From Marinobacter arenosus (GTDB lineage Bacteria > Pseudomonadota > Gammaproteobacteria > Pseudomonadales > Oleiphilaceae), in contig NZ_JAHVAO010000001.1 in the NCBI RefSeq assembly GCF_019264345.1, positions 1,860,001 through 1,924,000 on the forward strand: a stretch of 64,000 nucleotides of DNA. The letters are read 5' to 3'. Both the position numbers and the translations under genes were made by a program. Below are positions 26,918 to 36,078 of the stretch, one piece after another. The notes below the pieces were generated by a model, which was given only the letters and a program-made list of their open reading frames with translations, made no database searches and was not told the DNA's origin. Position 1 is the first letter of the stretch; each line of letters starts with the position of its first letter.

Positions 26918-27334
26918 ATGAAAGATTCATCCGATAACGTCGACAACCCTGACTGGCTGGAGGCCATCCGCTGGACCGCCGATGGACTGGTGCCCGCCAT
27001 TGCCCAGGATGCCGCCACCGGTGACATCCTGATGATGGCCTGGATGAACCGGGAGTCCCTGCGCCTGACGGCCGAAGAGGGCCACGCGGTGTACTGGTCC
27101 CGCTCCCGCGGCACACTCTGGCGTAAAGGTGAAACCTCCGGCCATCAGCAGGTGGTGAAGGACATCCGCCTGGATTGCGACGAGGATGTGATCCTGCTGA
27201 AGGTTGAGCAGAAAGGTGGCATTGCCTGCCATACCGGCCGCCGCAGCTGTTTTTACCGGACCTTACAAGACGAGCAGTGGACCAGCGTGGAGCCGGTCAT
27301 CAAGGACCCCGATGCCATCTATGGCAGCAACTGA
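26918..27334 (+). CDS. hisI: phosphoribosyl-AMP cyclohydrolase HisI
   Basis: A 138-residue zinc enzyme of histidine biosynthesis that opens the purine ring of phosphoribosyl-[14 protein letters not shown], the [19 protein letters not shown] segment and the metal-binding [27 protein letters not shown] region (Cys, Cys, Cys) are diagnostic. It is separate from hisE, which follows 12 bases later, as in pseudomonads; enterobacteria have a fused HisIE. Confidence 0.96.
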   Translation: MKDSSDNVDNPDWLEAIRWTADGLVPAIAQDAATGDILMMAWMNRESLRLTAEEGHAVYWSRSRGTLWRKGETSGHQQVVKDIRLDCDEDVILLKVEQKGGIACHTGRRSCFYRTLQDEQWTSVEPVIKDPDAIYGSN

Positions 27335-27346
27335 GGAGTACCCAAG

Positions 27347-27676
27347 GTGAGTGATGTACTGACACAGCTGGCACAGGTACTGGAGGAGCGTAAACAGGCT
27401 GACCCAGACACCTCCTACGTCGCCAGCCTGCATGCCAAAGGGCTGAACAAGATTCTCGAGAAGGTCGGCGAGGAGTGCACCGAAACCCTGCTGGCCGCCA
27501 AGGACGCGGAACACTCCGGCGACACCCGGGACGTGATCTACGAGACGGCCGACCTGTGGTTTCACAGCATGGTCATGCTGTCCCGACTGGGCCTGAGCCC
27601 GGACGACGTGATCAATGAGCTTGCGCGCCGGTTTGACCTGTCGGGTCTGGACGAGAAAGCGTCGCGGAACAAATAG
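27347..27676 (+). CDS. hisE: phosphoribosyl-ATP diphosphatase HisE
   Basis: A 109-residue all-alpha MazG-like pyrophosphatase that converts phosphoribosyl-ATP to phosphoribosyl-AMP, the step before HisI. The [15 protein letters not shown] and [14 protein letters not shown] motifs supply the metal-binding Glu and Asp residues. The start follows AAGGTG. The 92-base gap to tatA contains an imperfect inverted repeat ACCCCTTTAGGAGGGT (27688-27703). Confidence 0.95.
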   Translation: MSDVLTQLAQVLEERKQADPDTSYVASLHAKGLNKILEKVGEECTETLLAAKDAEHSGDTRDVIYETADLWFHSMVMLSRLGLSPDDVINELARRFDLSGLDEKASRNK

Positions 27677-27768
27677 CGTGGGATCTACCCCTTTAGGAGG
27701 GTTACCGCCCAAGCCACTGGTTAACGTACACTACAGCAAAGCAGCAACATAAAAACGAGGATCCCGTG

Positions 27769-28011
27769 ATGGGTATAAGTATCTGGCAACTCCTAATCGT
27801 GCTTGGCATTGTGATTCTGTTGTTCGGAACCAAGAAACTGCGCAACATCGGCAGTGATCTGGGCGGTGCCATCCGCGGCTTCAAGAAGTCCATGAACGAC
27901 GAGGACAACAAGCCCGCGGAACCTGACCGGGATTCCCTGCAGGAGAAAACCGACGCGCAGAGCCAACAGGCCGAGACCGAAGAAAAGCCACGGGATAAGT
28001 CCCACAGCTGA
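27769..28011 (+). CDS. tatA: Tat translocase subunit TatA
   Basis: An 80-residue membrane protein with one N-terminal transmembrane helix ([22 protein letters not shown]), the FGxxKLR hinge and an amphipathic helix ([18 protein letters not shown]) followed by a polar tail. It forms the pore of the twin-arginine pathway that exports folded proteins. I chose ATG 27769 (GAGG eight bases upstream) over the GTG just before it. It is first of tatABC. Confidence 0.95.
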   Translation: MGISIWQLLIVLGIVILLFGTKKLRNIGSDLGGAIRGFKKSMNDEDNKPAEPDRDSLQEKTDAQSQQAETEEKPRDKSHS

Positions 28012-28022
28012 GACCTGGCTGA

Positions 28023-28502
28023 ATGTTCGATATTGGCTTCCTTGAGCTGCTGATCTGTGGCGTGATCGCACTGCTGGTGCTCGGTCCCGAGCGCCTGCCC
28101 ACTGCTGCCCGCGCTGCCGGGCGTTGGATTGGTGGTGCCCGGCGCATGGTCGGCCAGTTCACGTCGGAGCTGGACCGCCAGCTCAAGGCCGAAGAGCTCC
28201 GCGAAGAGCTCCGCAAGGCCGGTGACGTCGGCCTGGACGATGTCCAGAAGACCGTGCGCGGGGCGTTGGACGAAGCCAAGCGCTATGAGCACATGATCCT
28301 GCCTGACCACGAAGGTCGCAGCTCACGCCCGGCTCCCGCAACCCGCCGCGTCGCCGGCCAAACCACCGGCGACTCGTCAGACGGCAGCACTGCGTCACCT
28401 CCGGCGTCCGCGGATTCGGCCCCGGAATCAACGAACAGCATTGAGGCCGACGGCGACAAACAGCCCGGCTCCGAGCAAGGCCCGCCGGAAAATCGTTCAT
28501 GA
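28023..28502 (+). CDS. tatB: Tat translocase subunit TatB
   Basis: A 159-residue protein with MFDIGFLELLICGVIALLVLGPERLP, the TatB-type N-terminal membrane helix with the conserved Glu and GPERLP hinge, then a long amphipathic helix and a Pro/Ser-rich tail. TatB with TatC forms the receptor for twin-arginine signal peptides. It overlaps tatC by four bases. Confidence 0.95.
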   Translation: MFDIGFLELLICGVIALLVLGPERLPTAARAAGRWIGGARRMVGQFTSELDRQLKAEELREELRKAGDVGLDDVQKTVRGALDEAKRYEHMILPDHEGRSSRPAPATRRVAGQTTGDSSDGSTASPPASADSAPESTNSIEADGDKQPGSEQGPPENRS

Positions 28503-29284
28503 CTTCAAAGCCAGAAGGCAACCAGATGTCCCCTGACCAACAGGAAATGCCCCTGATCGAGCATTTGCTGGAGCTGCGCAACCGCCTGCTCAAGATGGTT
28601 CTGGCGGTGATCATCTGCTTTGCCGCGATTTACCCGTTCGCCAACGAACTTTACCTCTGGTTGTCCGAGCCGATCCGGTCACTGCTGCCGGTCGGACAGA
28701 CCATGATTGCCACGGACGTCACCTCACCGTTCTTCGCCCCCCTGAAGCTCGCCCTTGTGCTCTCGGTGTTCGTGGCCATCCCGGTCATCCTCTACCAGTT
28801 ATGGAGTTTCATTGCACCAGGCCTGTACGCCCATGAAAAACGGCTGGCGTTCCCCCTGTTGTTCACCTCGGTCCTGCTGTTCTATGCCGGCGCCGCGTTC
28901 GCCTACTACGTGGTCTTTCCCCTGGTGTTCGGTTTCTTCACCGCCATCGGTCCGGAGGGCATTGTTGAACTGCCAGACATCAACAGCTACCTGAACTTCG
29001 TGCTCAAGATGTTCTTTGCCTTTGGGGTGGCCTTCGAGATCCCGATCGCCACCGTGCTGCTGATCCTCACCGGCGCCACCACCCCCCAGGACCTGGCTGC
29101 CAAACGCCCTTACGTGGTGGTCGCCTGCTTTATCATCGGCATGCTACTCACCCCGCCAGACATCATTTCCCAGACGCTGTTGGCCGTGCCCATGTGGATT
29201 CTGTTCGAGTTCGGAATCCTGTTTGGACGACTGGCCCGACGGGAAGGGTCCGCCCCGGAATCGGATGAGTCGGCCGGCCAATGA
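28499..29284 (+). CDS. tatC: Tat translocase subunit TatC
   Basis: A 261-residue polytopic membrane protein with about six transmembrane helices. The N-terminal MPLIEHLLELRNRLLK motif and the FxFGVAFEIPI loop (KMFFAFGVAFEIPIATVLL) are characteristic. It recognises twin-arginine precursors. The gene overlaps tatB upstream and rsmE downstream by four bases each, so rsmE may be cotranslated. Confidence 0.96.
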   Translation: MTSKPEGNQMSPDQQEMPLIEHLLELRNRLLKMVLAVIICFAAIYPFANELYLWLSEPIRSLLPVGQTMIATDVTSPFFAPLKLALVLSVFVAIPVILYQLWSFIAPGLYAHEKRLAFPLLFTSVLLFYAGAAFAYYVVFPLVFGFFTAIGPEGIVELPDINSYLNFVLKMFFAFGVAFEIPIATVLLILTGATTPQDLAAKRPYVVVACFIIGMLLTPPDIISQTLLAVPMWILFEFGILFGRLARREGSAPESDESAGQ

Positions 29285-30000
29285 ACCTGGCATTGCTGTT
29301 CGAAGAAGATTTCACCGATGTCGACCGGGTGCGGCTGACGGGGCGGCGACTGGCCCATCTGCATTCGGTGATGCGCGTCAACGCCGGCGATAGCATTCCT
29401 GTCGGACGCGTCGACGGCGACATGGGTACCGGTGAGGTGCTGCGCCTGACCGACACCGAAGCCGAGTTGCGGGTGTCGTTCGACCAGCCCCCACCCGCGG
29501 CACTGCCCCTGACCCTGATACTCGCCATGCCCCGCCCCAAGATGTTCCGACGGGTCCTGCAAACCTGCGCGGCACTCGGCGTCAAGGACATCTGGCTGAT
29601 CAACAGTTACAAGGTGGAGAAGAGCTTCTGGCAGACCCCCTGGCTGTCCGACGACAACCTGCGGGAAAACCTGACGCTGGGGTTGGAGCAGGCCCGGGAC
29701 ACCGCTATGCCCCGGGTTCACATCCGCAAGCTGTTCAAACCGTTCGTGGAAGATGAGCTGCCGGGCCTACTGGCGGGCAAGCGCGCGTTGGTCGCCCATC
29801 CCGGTACCGACACACCCTGCCCCACCCACCTGAATCAGCCAACCGCCCTGTGCATCGGCCCGGAAGGCGGGTTCACCCCCTACGAGGTCGGCAAACTGGA
29901 AGAGGCCGGCTGCGACGCCGTGCACCTGGGAGCCCGCATCCTTCGGGTGGAGACGGCTGTCCCGGTGCTGGTCAGCCGCCTCTTTGACGCCTGCCTCTGA
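29281..30000 (+). CDS. rsmE: 16S rRNA (uracil-1498-N3)-methyltransferase RsmE
   Basis: A 239-residue SPOUT-fold methyltransferase. RLTGRRLAHLHSVMRVNAGD forms the N-terminal PUA-like part; ALCIGPEGGFTPYEV and LGARILRVETAVP form the knotted SAM site. It methylates U1498 of 16S rRNA. It ends one base before the convergent DUF808 gene stop. Confidence 0.95.
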   Translation: MNLALLFEEDFTDVDRVRLTGRRLAHLHSVMRVNAGDSIPVGRVDGDMGTGEVLRLTDTEAELRVSFDQPPPAALPLTLILAMPRPKMFRRVLQTCAALGVKDIWLINSYKVEKSFWQTPWLSDDNLRENLTLGLEQARDTAMPRVHIRKLFKPFVEDELPGLLAGKRALVAHPGTDTPCPTHLNQPTALCIGPEGGFTPYEVGKLEEAGCDAVHLGARILRVETAVPVLVSRLFDACL

Positions 30001-30001
30001 A

Positions 30002-30916
30002 TCAGGCCGAGCGCGCCGCCCAGAGTTTCTGCAAGGGTGTGATGATCGCCACCAGCGCTGCTCCGGCCAGCACGCCGAAGAGCCCGTCAGCCAGGGTGGG
30101 AATCAGCGCTTCGGCCACGCCACCGAAGCCCTCGGCGAAGTGGTGAATGGCCTCGTAGATCGGAGGCAGGCCGTGGGTCAGAATGCCACCACCGACCAGG
30201 AACATCGCGATGGTGCCAAGGATCGACAGGGTCTTCATCATGTAGGGCGCCAGCCAGAGTATCCCGTGCCCGATTTTCTGTGACACCGGACTGTCCCGCT
30301 GACTCAGGTACAAACCACCGTCGTCCAGCTTTACGATGCCGGCAACCAGACCATAGACACCGACGGTGATCATGATCGCCACCACGGTCAGCACCAGAAA
30401 CTGCATGCCAATGCCCTGGCTGGTGACGGTTCCCAGGGTAATGGCGATGATCTCGGCCGACAGGATAAAGTCGGTACGAATGGCCCCCTTGATCTTTTCC
30501 TTCTCCAGCGCCTTCATGTCGACGTCCGGGTTCTTCAGGGCCTCGCGTAGCTCACTCTTGTGGGCCTTATCCTCCTCCCGGTGCAGGAACTTGTGCGCCA
30601 GTTTTTCAAACCCCTCGAAACACAGAAAGGCACCGCCCAGCATCAGCAACGGGGTTACCAGCCAGGGCACAAAGAAACTGATCGCCAGGGCCGCCGGAAC
30701 CAGAATCGCCTTGTTGAGCATGGACCCCTTGGCCACTGCCCAGACCACCGGAAGCTCCCGGGCCGGTTTTACACCGGTGACCTGCTGGGCGTTGAGGGCG
30801 AGGTCGTCCCCGAGAACACCGGCCGTTTTCTTGGTGGCGGTTTTGGTCATCAGAGAGACATCGTCAAGGATGGTGGCGATGTCATCAATGAGGGCGAGCA
30901 GGCTACTTCCAGCCAT
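30002..30916 (-). CDS. DUF808 family inner-membrane protein (YedI-like)
   Basis: A 304-residue membrane protein beginning MAGSSLLALIDDIATILDDVSLMTKTATKKTAGVLGDDLALNA, the conserved opening of the DUF808 family. Several hydrophobic helices follow (AILVPAALAISFFVPWLVTPLLML; IGMQFLVLTVVAIMITVGVYGLVAG; MFLVGGGILTHGLPP). The function of this family is unknown. It is a single gene; upstream lies the ubiI end on the same strand with a 38-base gap. Confidence 0.88.
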   Translation of the reverse strand: MAGSSLLALIDDIATILDDVSLMTKTATKKTAGVLGDDLALNAQQVTGVKPARELPVVWAVAKGSMLNKAILVPAALAISFFVPWLVTPLLMLGGAFLCFEGFEKLAHKFLHREEDKAHKSELREALKNPDVDMKALEKEKIKGAIRTDFILSAEIIAITLGTVTSQGIGMQFLVLTVVAIMITVGVYGLVAGIVKLDDGGLYLSQRDSPVSQKIGHGILWLAPYMMKTLSILGTIAMFLVGGGILTHGLPPIYEAIHHFAEGFGGVAEALIPTLADGLFGVLAGAALVAIITPLQKLWAARSA

Positions 30917-30954
30917 GGTCGGATATCCTTAACAAGTGAATTGGAACTCGGCCT

Positions 30955-32178
30955 TCAACGGGTCAGGCCCATGGCTTCGGCGGCAAGCCGGTGCTTGACC
31001 GGGCCAAGACCGTCGAGCCATCGCATGCCGGTATTTCTCAGCCACCGCAGCGGTAATTCATCCCGCGCGAACAGCTGCTTGAACCCTTCCATGGCCGCCA
31101 TCATAGCCAGATTCTCAGCCTTGCGACGACGCTGGTAACGGGCCAGGACGAGGGGTTCAGCGGGGTTGAGGCCCCGGCTTCGGGCTCGGGACAGCTCGTC
31201 CTGCAGCGCCCGGACATCCCCATAGCCGAGATTGGCCCCCTGCCCCGCCAGAGGATGAATCGTGTGTGCGGCATCACCGACCAGGGCAAAACCGGGGGCG
31301 ACATACGCCTTGGCATGGCGCTGGCGCAGGGGGAACGAAAAACGGCGGGAAACCGATACCACGGCCCCCAGTTCCCGCTCGATGGCGGCCTCCAGTTCGC
31401 TGACAAAGTGGTCACCATCAAGCGCCATCAAGCGCCTGGCTTCCTCGGTATCCTGGGACCAGACGATGGAACAGAAATGCTCGTCACCCGATTCCGTCAG
31501 CAGCGGCAGAAACGCCAGGGGACCGGTCGGTGAAAACCGCTGCCAGGCCGTGAACCGGTGGCTCTGCGCAGTCTGTACGGTGCAGACGATCGCCTGCTGG
31601 TCGTAATCCCACTCCCGGGTGGGCAGACCCACCCACTGACGCAGGCGCGAGTTCGCGCCGTCGGCGGCCACCACCAGCTCGGCACCCAGCCGGTGACCAT
31701 CCGCCAGCTCAATGCCCCGCCGGTCGCCGTCCTGCCACCATCCCGTGACCTTGACCCCGTCAATCACCTCCACGTCGCTGGTCTCCAGCGCGCCAAACAG
31801 GGCCCGGACAATGGCTCGATTCTCCACGATGGTACCCAACGCGTCGGCCTGCAATTCGGCGGCGTCGAAGTGAATGCGACCGGTGCCATCCCCATCCCAG
31901 ACGGTCATGTTCTGGTAAGGGCAATGGCGGCCCGCGACAATGGACGACCAGATACCCAGATCATCCAGCAACTGCTGGCTCGCCACGGAAATGGCGCTGA
32001 CCCGTGGTTCGAACGCGTCAACACCGGTGGCCGGGGGCAGCGGCGTTACCAATGCCCCCCGATCACTGCCCTCGACCAGACCGACCTGCCAACCCTGTCG
32101 GGACAGGCCCAGGGCCAGGGCGGAACCAATCATGCCGCCGCCCACCACCAGAATGTCGAAGGTTCGGATCTCACTCAT
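30955..32178 (-). CDS. ubiI: FAD-dependent 2-octaprenylphenol hydroxylase, UbiI-like
   Basis: A 407-residue flavoprotein monooxygenase. The N-terminal FAD site is VVGGGMIGSALALGLSRQG, the second FAD motif VGDAAHTIHPLAGQGANLGYGD (near residue 305), and the NAD(P)H/FAD DG motif is in ELVVAADGANSRLR. Homologues hydroxylate the ring of ubiquinone intermediates; assignment to UbiI rather than UbiF/UbiM is by position next to ubiH. ATG 32178 is the start; the frame is open upstream but overlaps ubiH coding sequence. It overlaps ubiH by eight bases. Confidence 0.87.
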   Translation of the reverse strand: MSEIRTFDILVVGGGMIGSALALGLSRQGWQVGLVEGSDRGALVTPLPPATGVDAFEPRVSAISVASQQLLDDLGIWSSIVAGRHCPYQNMTVWDGDGTGRIHFDAAELQADALGTIVENRAIVRALFGALETSDVEVIDGVKVTGWWQDGDRRGIELADGHRLGAELVVAADGANSRLRQWVGLPTREWDYDQQAIVCTVQTAQSHRFTAWQRFSPTGPLAFLPLLTESGDEHFCSIVWSQDTEEARRLMALDGDHFVSELEAAIERELGAVVSVSRRFSFPLRQRHAKAYVAPGFALVGDAAHTIHPLAGQGANLGYGDVRALQDELSRARSRGLNPAEPLVLARYQRRRKAENLAMMAAMEGFKQLFARDELPLRWLRNTGMRWLDGLGPVKHRLAAEAMGLTR

Positions 32179-33451
32179 GCCCGGCTGGCTCCCTGCGTGG
32201 ACTGCCCGGTTTGTTGATAACGGCACGGCGCCCACCCATGCCCATGGCTTTCCGGGCAAACCAGCGTTTCGCGCCGGGCAACAGATCAAGCCCCACCAGC
32301 CCCGCATCTCGGGCCGCCGCCACAGGCGCCGGGGACTGGCCAAAAATACGAATCAATGAATCCGAGAACTGAACCGTCTGCTGCCAGTCCTGGCGATGCA
32401 GTCGCTGGTAACGACCGAGGACCTGCAAATCACCCAGCGACACCCCCTGCTCGACCGCCTGGCGGAACTGTTCCACCAGGGTCATCAGCCCCCGCAGCGC
32501 GAGGTTGAATCCCTGGCCGGCCACCGGGTGCAGGGCATGGGCGGCATTGCCAACCAGCGCCACACCGGGCCGGACGGGCTCATCCACTGTGGTCAGCTTC
32601 AGCGGGTAATGACTGCATTCGCCAATCTGTGTGAAGCGGCCCAGGCGCCAGCCGAACCGCTCCTGCAGTCGCTGGCACTTTTGCGAATCGGATAACGCGA
32701 GCACCTCCTCAAGGGCCTCGTCAGTCAGCGTCCAGACCAGCGCCGACTGTTGACCGGCCCGATGAGGCGCACCGTGGGGAAGCAGCGCCATGGGACCGGC
32801 ATCGGTGAACCGTTCGTAGGCGGTAAACCGGTGACTGTCCGCCGTTGAGACATTGGCGATCAGTGCGTTCTGGCCATACTGCTGATTCCGGGTCTGAAAT
32901 CCGAGTGCTTCCCGCAACCCGGACCGGCCACCGTCGGCCACCACCAGGCATTGGGCGGTCAGGCTACGGGTCTCCGTGCCGCGCTTGACGGCAACCCGGA
33001 CGCCCCCGGTCTCGGGCATCATGTCGACGACCTCGGCCGGCGCCTCCCACCGTACCCCGGTTTTCAACAATTCCCGCATCAGGCACAAGCCCATCCAGCG
33101 GTTGTCGGCCACGTAGCCCAGCGCCTCCTGCCCGTGGTCCGTGGCGTTCAGGCGGGTAGCGCCGAAACGGCCCCGGTCGGATACGTGAATGTGGCGGATC
33201 GGTGTGGCGTGTTCCGACAGACGGGACCACAGCCCCAGTTCCTCGAAAATCAGCCTTGAGCCCCAGGCCAGGGCGGTCGAGCGGGCGTCGTAACTGGGCT
33301 GATAGGTGTCCGGAAGGGCGTCGGCCGACAGGGGGAAAGCCTCGACAACCGTGACTCGCAGGCTGGGCACCACGCGAGCCAGGGCCAAAGCCAGCGTGGC
33401 TCCGGCCAGGCCCCCACCGGCAATAACAAGGTCGGTATCCAGGTGACTCAC
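32171..33451 (-). CDS. ubiH: 2-octaprenyl-6-methoxyphenyl hydroxylase UbiH
   Basis: A 426-residue flavoprotein monooxygenase. VIAGGGLAGATLALALARV binds FAD; the C-terminal motif reads VGNAAHALHPVAGQGFNLALRG with Asn in place of the usual Asp, a feature also of Escherichia coli UbiH. It hydroxylates C4 of the ring in ubiquinone synthesis. The order pepP-ubiH-ubiI with tight spacing is a conserved gammaproteobacterial operon. Confidence 0.94.
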   Translation of the reverse strand: MSHLDTDLVIAGGGLAGATLALALARVVPSLRVTVVEAFPLSADALPDTYQPSYDARSTALAWGSRLIFEELGLWSRLSEHATPIRHIHVSDRGRFGATRLNATDHGQEALGYVADNRWMGLCLMRELLKTGVRWEAPAEVVDMMPETGGVRVAVKRGTETRSLTAQCLVVADGGRSGLREALGFQTRNQQYGQNALIANVSTADSHRFTAYERFTDAGPMALLPHGAPHRAGQQSALVWTLTDEALEEVLALSDSQKCQRLQERFGWRLGRFTQIGECSHYPLKLTTVDEPVRPGVALVGNAAHALHPVAGQGFNLALRGLMTLVEQFRQAVEQGVSLGDLQVLGRYQRLHRQDWQQTVQFSDSLIRIFGQSPAPVAAARDAGLVGLDLLPGAKRWFARKAMGMGGRRAVINKPGSPRREPAGHE

Positions 33452-33455
33452 CGGG

Positions 33456-34775
33456 TCAGTCCGCCATCAACGCTTCGATATCAGGGATGGTCTTGGGCAC
33501 GCCGTCGGTCAACACCCGGCACCCCTCTTTGGTCACGACCACGTCGTCCTCAATGCGGATACCGATGCCGCGCCACTTTTCATCGACAGTGGTGTTGTCC
33601 GGCGCGATGTACAACCCGGGTTCCACAGTCAGCGCCATGCCCGGCTCCAGAAGACGCCAGGCATCGCCCACCTTGTAATCACCGACATCGTGGACGTCCA
33701 GGCCGAGCCAGTGCCCGGTCCGATGCATGAAGAAGGGCTTGTAGGACTCATTGGCGATCGCGTCTTCCAGGGTTCCAGACAGCAGGCCGAGATCGATCAG
33801 GCCCTGGGTCAGCACCCGAAGGGCTGCTTCGTGGGGATGATTCCAGTGGTTACCCGGCCGCACGGCATCAATGGCCTCGTACTGGGCTGCCAGCACGACC
33901 TCATAGAGCGCCCGCTGTTCGGAGCTGAAGGTGCCACTGACCGGGAAGGTCCGGGTGATATCCGAGGCGTAGCATTCATACTCGCAGCCCGCATCGATCA
34001 GGACCAGGTCGCCCTCCTTCAGCGGCGCACTGTTCTCGATGTAGTGCAGGATACAGCCATTGGCACCGCCACCGACGATGGACGGGTAGGCCGTGGAGCG
34101 GGCACCGTGATCCATGAACGTGTGGATCAGCTCAGCCTCCAGATTGTATTCGCTGCCACCCTTGCGGGCGCGTTTCATGGCCCGGCAATGGGCCTCGGCG
34201 CTGATGTCCGCAGCCCTGGCCATGGCCTTGATCTCGTTGGCACTTTTGAACAGACGCAGGTCGTGAAGGAAATGCTCCAGCGAGACAAACTCGCCCGGGG
34301 GATGGGCACCGGTGCGGACCTTGCTGCGGATGGTCTTGACCCACCCCATGACCTTGCTGTCAACCTGCTGATCCTTGCCCAGCGGGTAATACACCCGGCT
34401 TCGGCCCTCGATCATGCCCGGCAGGATGTCGTCAATGTCGGAAATCGGGAAGGCGTCGTCGAGACCGAAACGCTCAATGGCCCCTTCCGGCCCAACCAGG
34501 AACCCGTCCCAGAGTTCTTTCTCGGGGTTGCGCTCCTTGCAGAACAGCACCGATTCGCCGTGCTCGCGCCCCGGGATCAGGGCCAGTACCGCTTCGGGCT
34601 CACCAAAGCCGCTCAGGTACTGAAAATCGCTGTCCTGACGAAACGGGTGCAACACGTCACGATTGCGCACACGTTCCGGCGCTGCCGGAATGATGGCAAT
34701 GCTGTCTGGTGCCATGCGCTCCATCAGTCTGCGACGGCGCTCGGCAAATTCCTTAACGGGTATCATGGACGACAT
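33456..34775 (-). CDS. pepP: Xaa-Pro aminopeptidase PepP
   Basis: A 439-residue metallo-aminopeptidase that removes N-terminal residues before proline. An aminopeptidase P N-terminal domain (FAERRRRLMERM...IIPAAPERVRNRDVLHPFRQDSDF) is followed by a pita-bread domain with dinuclear manganese ligands: Asp in LVLIDAGCEYECYASDITRTFP, His in MHRTGHWLGLDVHD, Glu in LTVEPGLYI and Glu in GIRIEDDVVV. It lies four bases before ubiH and 26 bases after the UPF0149 gene. Confidence 0.96.
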   Translation of the reverse strand: MSSMIPVKEFAERRRRLMERMAPDSIAIIPAAPERVRNRDVLHPFRQDSDFQYLSGFGEPEAVLALIPGREHGESVLFCKERNPEKELWDGFLVGPEGAIERFGLDDAFPISDIDDILPGMIEGRSRVYYPLGKDQQVDSKVMGWVKTIRSKVRTGAHPPGEFVSLEHFLHDLRLFKSANEIKAMARAADISAEAHCRAMKRARKGGSEYNLEAELIHTFMDHGARSTAYPSIVGGGANGCILHYIENSAPLKEGDLVLIDAGCEYECYASDITRTFPVSGTFSSEQRALYEVVLAAQYEAIDAVRPGNHWNHPHEAALRVLTQGLIDLGLLSGTLEDAIANESYKPFFMHRTGHWLGLDVHDVGDYKVGDAWRLLEPGMALTVEPGLYIAPDNTTVDEKWRGIGIRIEDDVVVTKEGCRVLTDGVPKTIPDIEALMAD

Positions 34776-34801
34776 AAACTCTCCCGCAGTGTGGACCCCG
34801 A

Positions 34802-35401
34802 TCAGTGCAGGGTCGGGGATTGGGAAGCCGGTTTTTCCGGGGCATTAAACTCGGTAAAGACAGCGAGGGCCCCGAGCCGGACGTACTCGGTGATTTCCAG
34901 TAGCTGCTGCTCGCTCTCGTCATCGGCTTCTTCATCATCCGAGAGCTGGCTGATTGCCACCATGTCTTCAATCAGTTCGCGAATCTCATCGGGCGCCTGC
35001 CCCAAGGATTCACCGGCCGACAGCGCCATGCCTTCGAGAAAGCCACGAACCCAGGCCACCAGGGCCTCCAGTCGCTGCTCGATGGCGTAATCGTCATCCG
35101 GCAACAAAGGATGGAAACTCATGTCGGCCGATTTCAAGAGCGCCAGCGTCTGTTCGTACGCCTTGTTCATGAACGGTGCGAGGTCCTCGGACTCTTCGGC
35201 CGCGCTTTCAGGCAGGCCCATGTGCTCACACACCATATCCAGCCACTCCGGTTCCTGAATACGGGAACCCGCGGCCAGTCGACCACACAGGACACCGTGA
35301 AGTTCGGAGGGGTGACTAAACGCCTTGTGGGCGGTAAAAACATTGGCCCAGCGCTCGAATTCGGCGGCTCGGGCTGCACCGGAGGTGTCGGTTTCGGACA
35401 T
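34802..35401 (-). CDS. ygfB: UPF0149 (YgfB/YecA) family protein
   Basis: A 199-residue acidic, mostly helical cytoplasmic protein. SHPSELHGVLCGRLAAGS and VRGFLEGMALSAGE with SEQQLLEITEYVRLGAL are family signatures. The family commonly precedes pepP and has been linked to expression control of other genes in Pseudomonas, but its role here is unknown. I chose ATG 35401 (MSETDTSG); an ATG at 35413 is an alternative. Confidence 0.9.
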   Translation of the reverse strand: MSETDTSGAARAAEFERWANVFTAHKAFSHPSELHGVLCGRLAAGSRIQEPEWLDMVCEHMGLPESAAEESEDLAPFMNKAYEQTLALLKSADMSFHPLLPDDDYAIEQRLEALVAWVRGFLEGMALSAGESLGQAPDEIRELIEDMVAISQLSDDEEADDESEQQLLEITEYVRLGALAVFTEFNAPEKPASQSPTLH

Positions 35402-35499
35402 GAACCAGGACATTCCTGTGTTGTTAAATGGAGTCTCTATCCTAGCATTCGGGGGCAATCAAGACACGACCCGGTTGCTTTTCGCGAAGCAAACCACCA

Positions 35500-35515
35500 A
35501 AATGTTATAACATTT
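35500..35515 (+). promoter_or_regulatory. Zur-like palindrome upstream of zrgA-like gene
   Basis: AAATGTTATAACATTT is a perfect 16-bp palindrome 24 bp before the start codon. It contains the TGTTATAACA core that resembles gammaproteobacterial zinc-uptake regulator boxes, although those usually space the half-sites further apart. Repression of a metal-binding protein gene by Zur under zinc-replete conditions would fit. Confidence 0.6.
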
Positions 35516-35539
35516 CACTTTTCAGCTCGGAATTTCACG

Positions 35540-36076
35540 ATGATTTCAGGCCGTTTTCTGTCGTTACTGATTGCCCCACTGATCACCACCGGCACCACGT
35601 TCGCCGCCGACAACCCCGGTTCTCACCAGCACGGGCACGCGGAACTGCAACTGGCGATGTCAGGTCAGCAGGTTGAACTGCTCTTCGTGTCACCCGCACA
35701 GAACCTGCTCGGGTTCGAGCACCGGGCACGCACGCCGGAGCAGAAAAAAACGGTTGAAACCGTGGTCCGCTGGCTCAGCGAGACGCCACTGATCAACACC
35801 CCGACAGCCAGTTGCTCCCTCGAGAGCGGCGACATTCGTTCAGAATTTGCAGGAAACACCGGCGGACACGAATCCGGCGATCACGGCCAGCACGCCGATT
35901 TCGAGATCAGCCAGGTACTCATCTGTCCCGGCCTCCAGGATGCGAACGCGCTGACCACCCCGTTGACCGAGCGCTTCCCCGGGCTGGAGCATCTGGACGT
36001 CGCCTGGACCGGCCCTGACGGCCAGGGCGCCACCGAACTCGGACACGGTAACAACCAATTCAGCCCGGGATCCTGA
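35540..36076 (+). CDS. zrgA: ZrgA-family (DUF2796) zinc-uptake periplasmic protein
   Basis: A 178-residue secreted protein with a signal peptide to about residue 23. Two histidine-rich patches, His29-Gln-His31-Gly-His33 and His110 to His118 (GGHESGDHGQHAD), suggest metal binding. GHAELQLAMSGQQVELLFVSPAQNLLGFEH is the conserved DUF2796 core. The family is named for ZrgA of the Vibrio cholerae ZrgABCDE zinc system. ATG 35540 directly follows the Zur-like palindrome. A longer frame upstream is antisense to ygfB and was rejected. Confidence 0.83.
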   Translation: MISGRFLSLLIAPLITTGTTFAADNPGSHQHGHAELQLAMSGQQVELLFVSPAQNLLGFEHRARTPEQKKTVETVVRWLSETPLINTPTASCSLESGDIRSEFAGNTGGHESGDHGQHADFEISQVLICPGLQDANALTTPLTERFPGLEHLDVAWTGPDGQGATELGHGNNQFSPGS

Positions 36077-36078
36077 CC

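Noticed and set aside
27688..27703. ACCCCTTTAGGAGGGT inverted repeat before tatA
   Set aside because: Imperfect, without a T-run, and a single occurrence; I could not link it to any known regulator.
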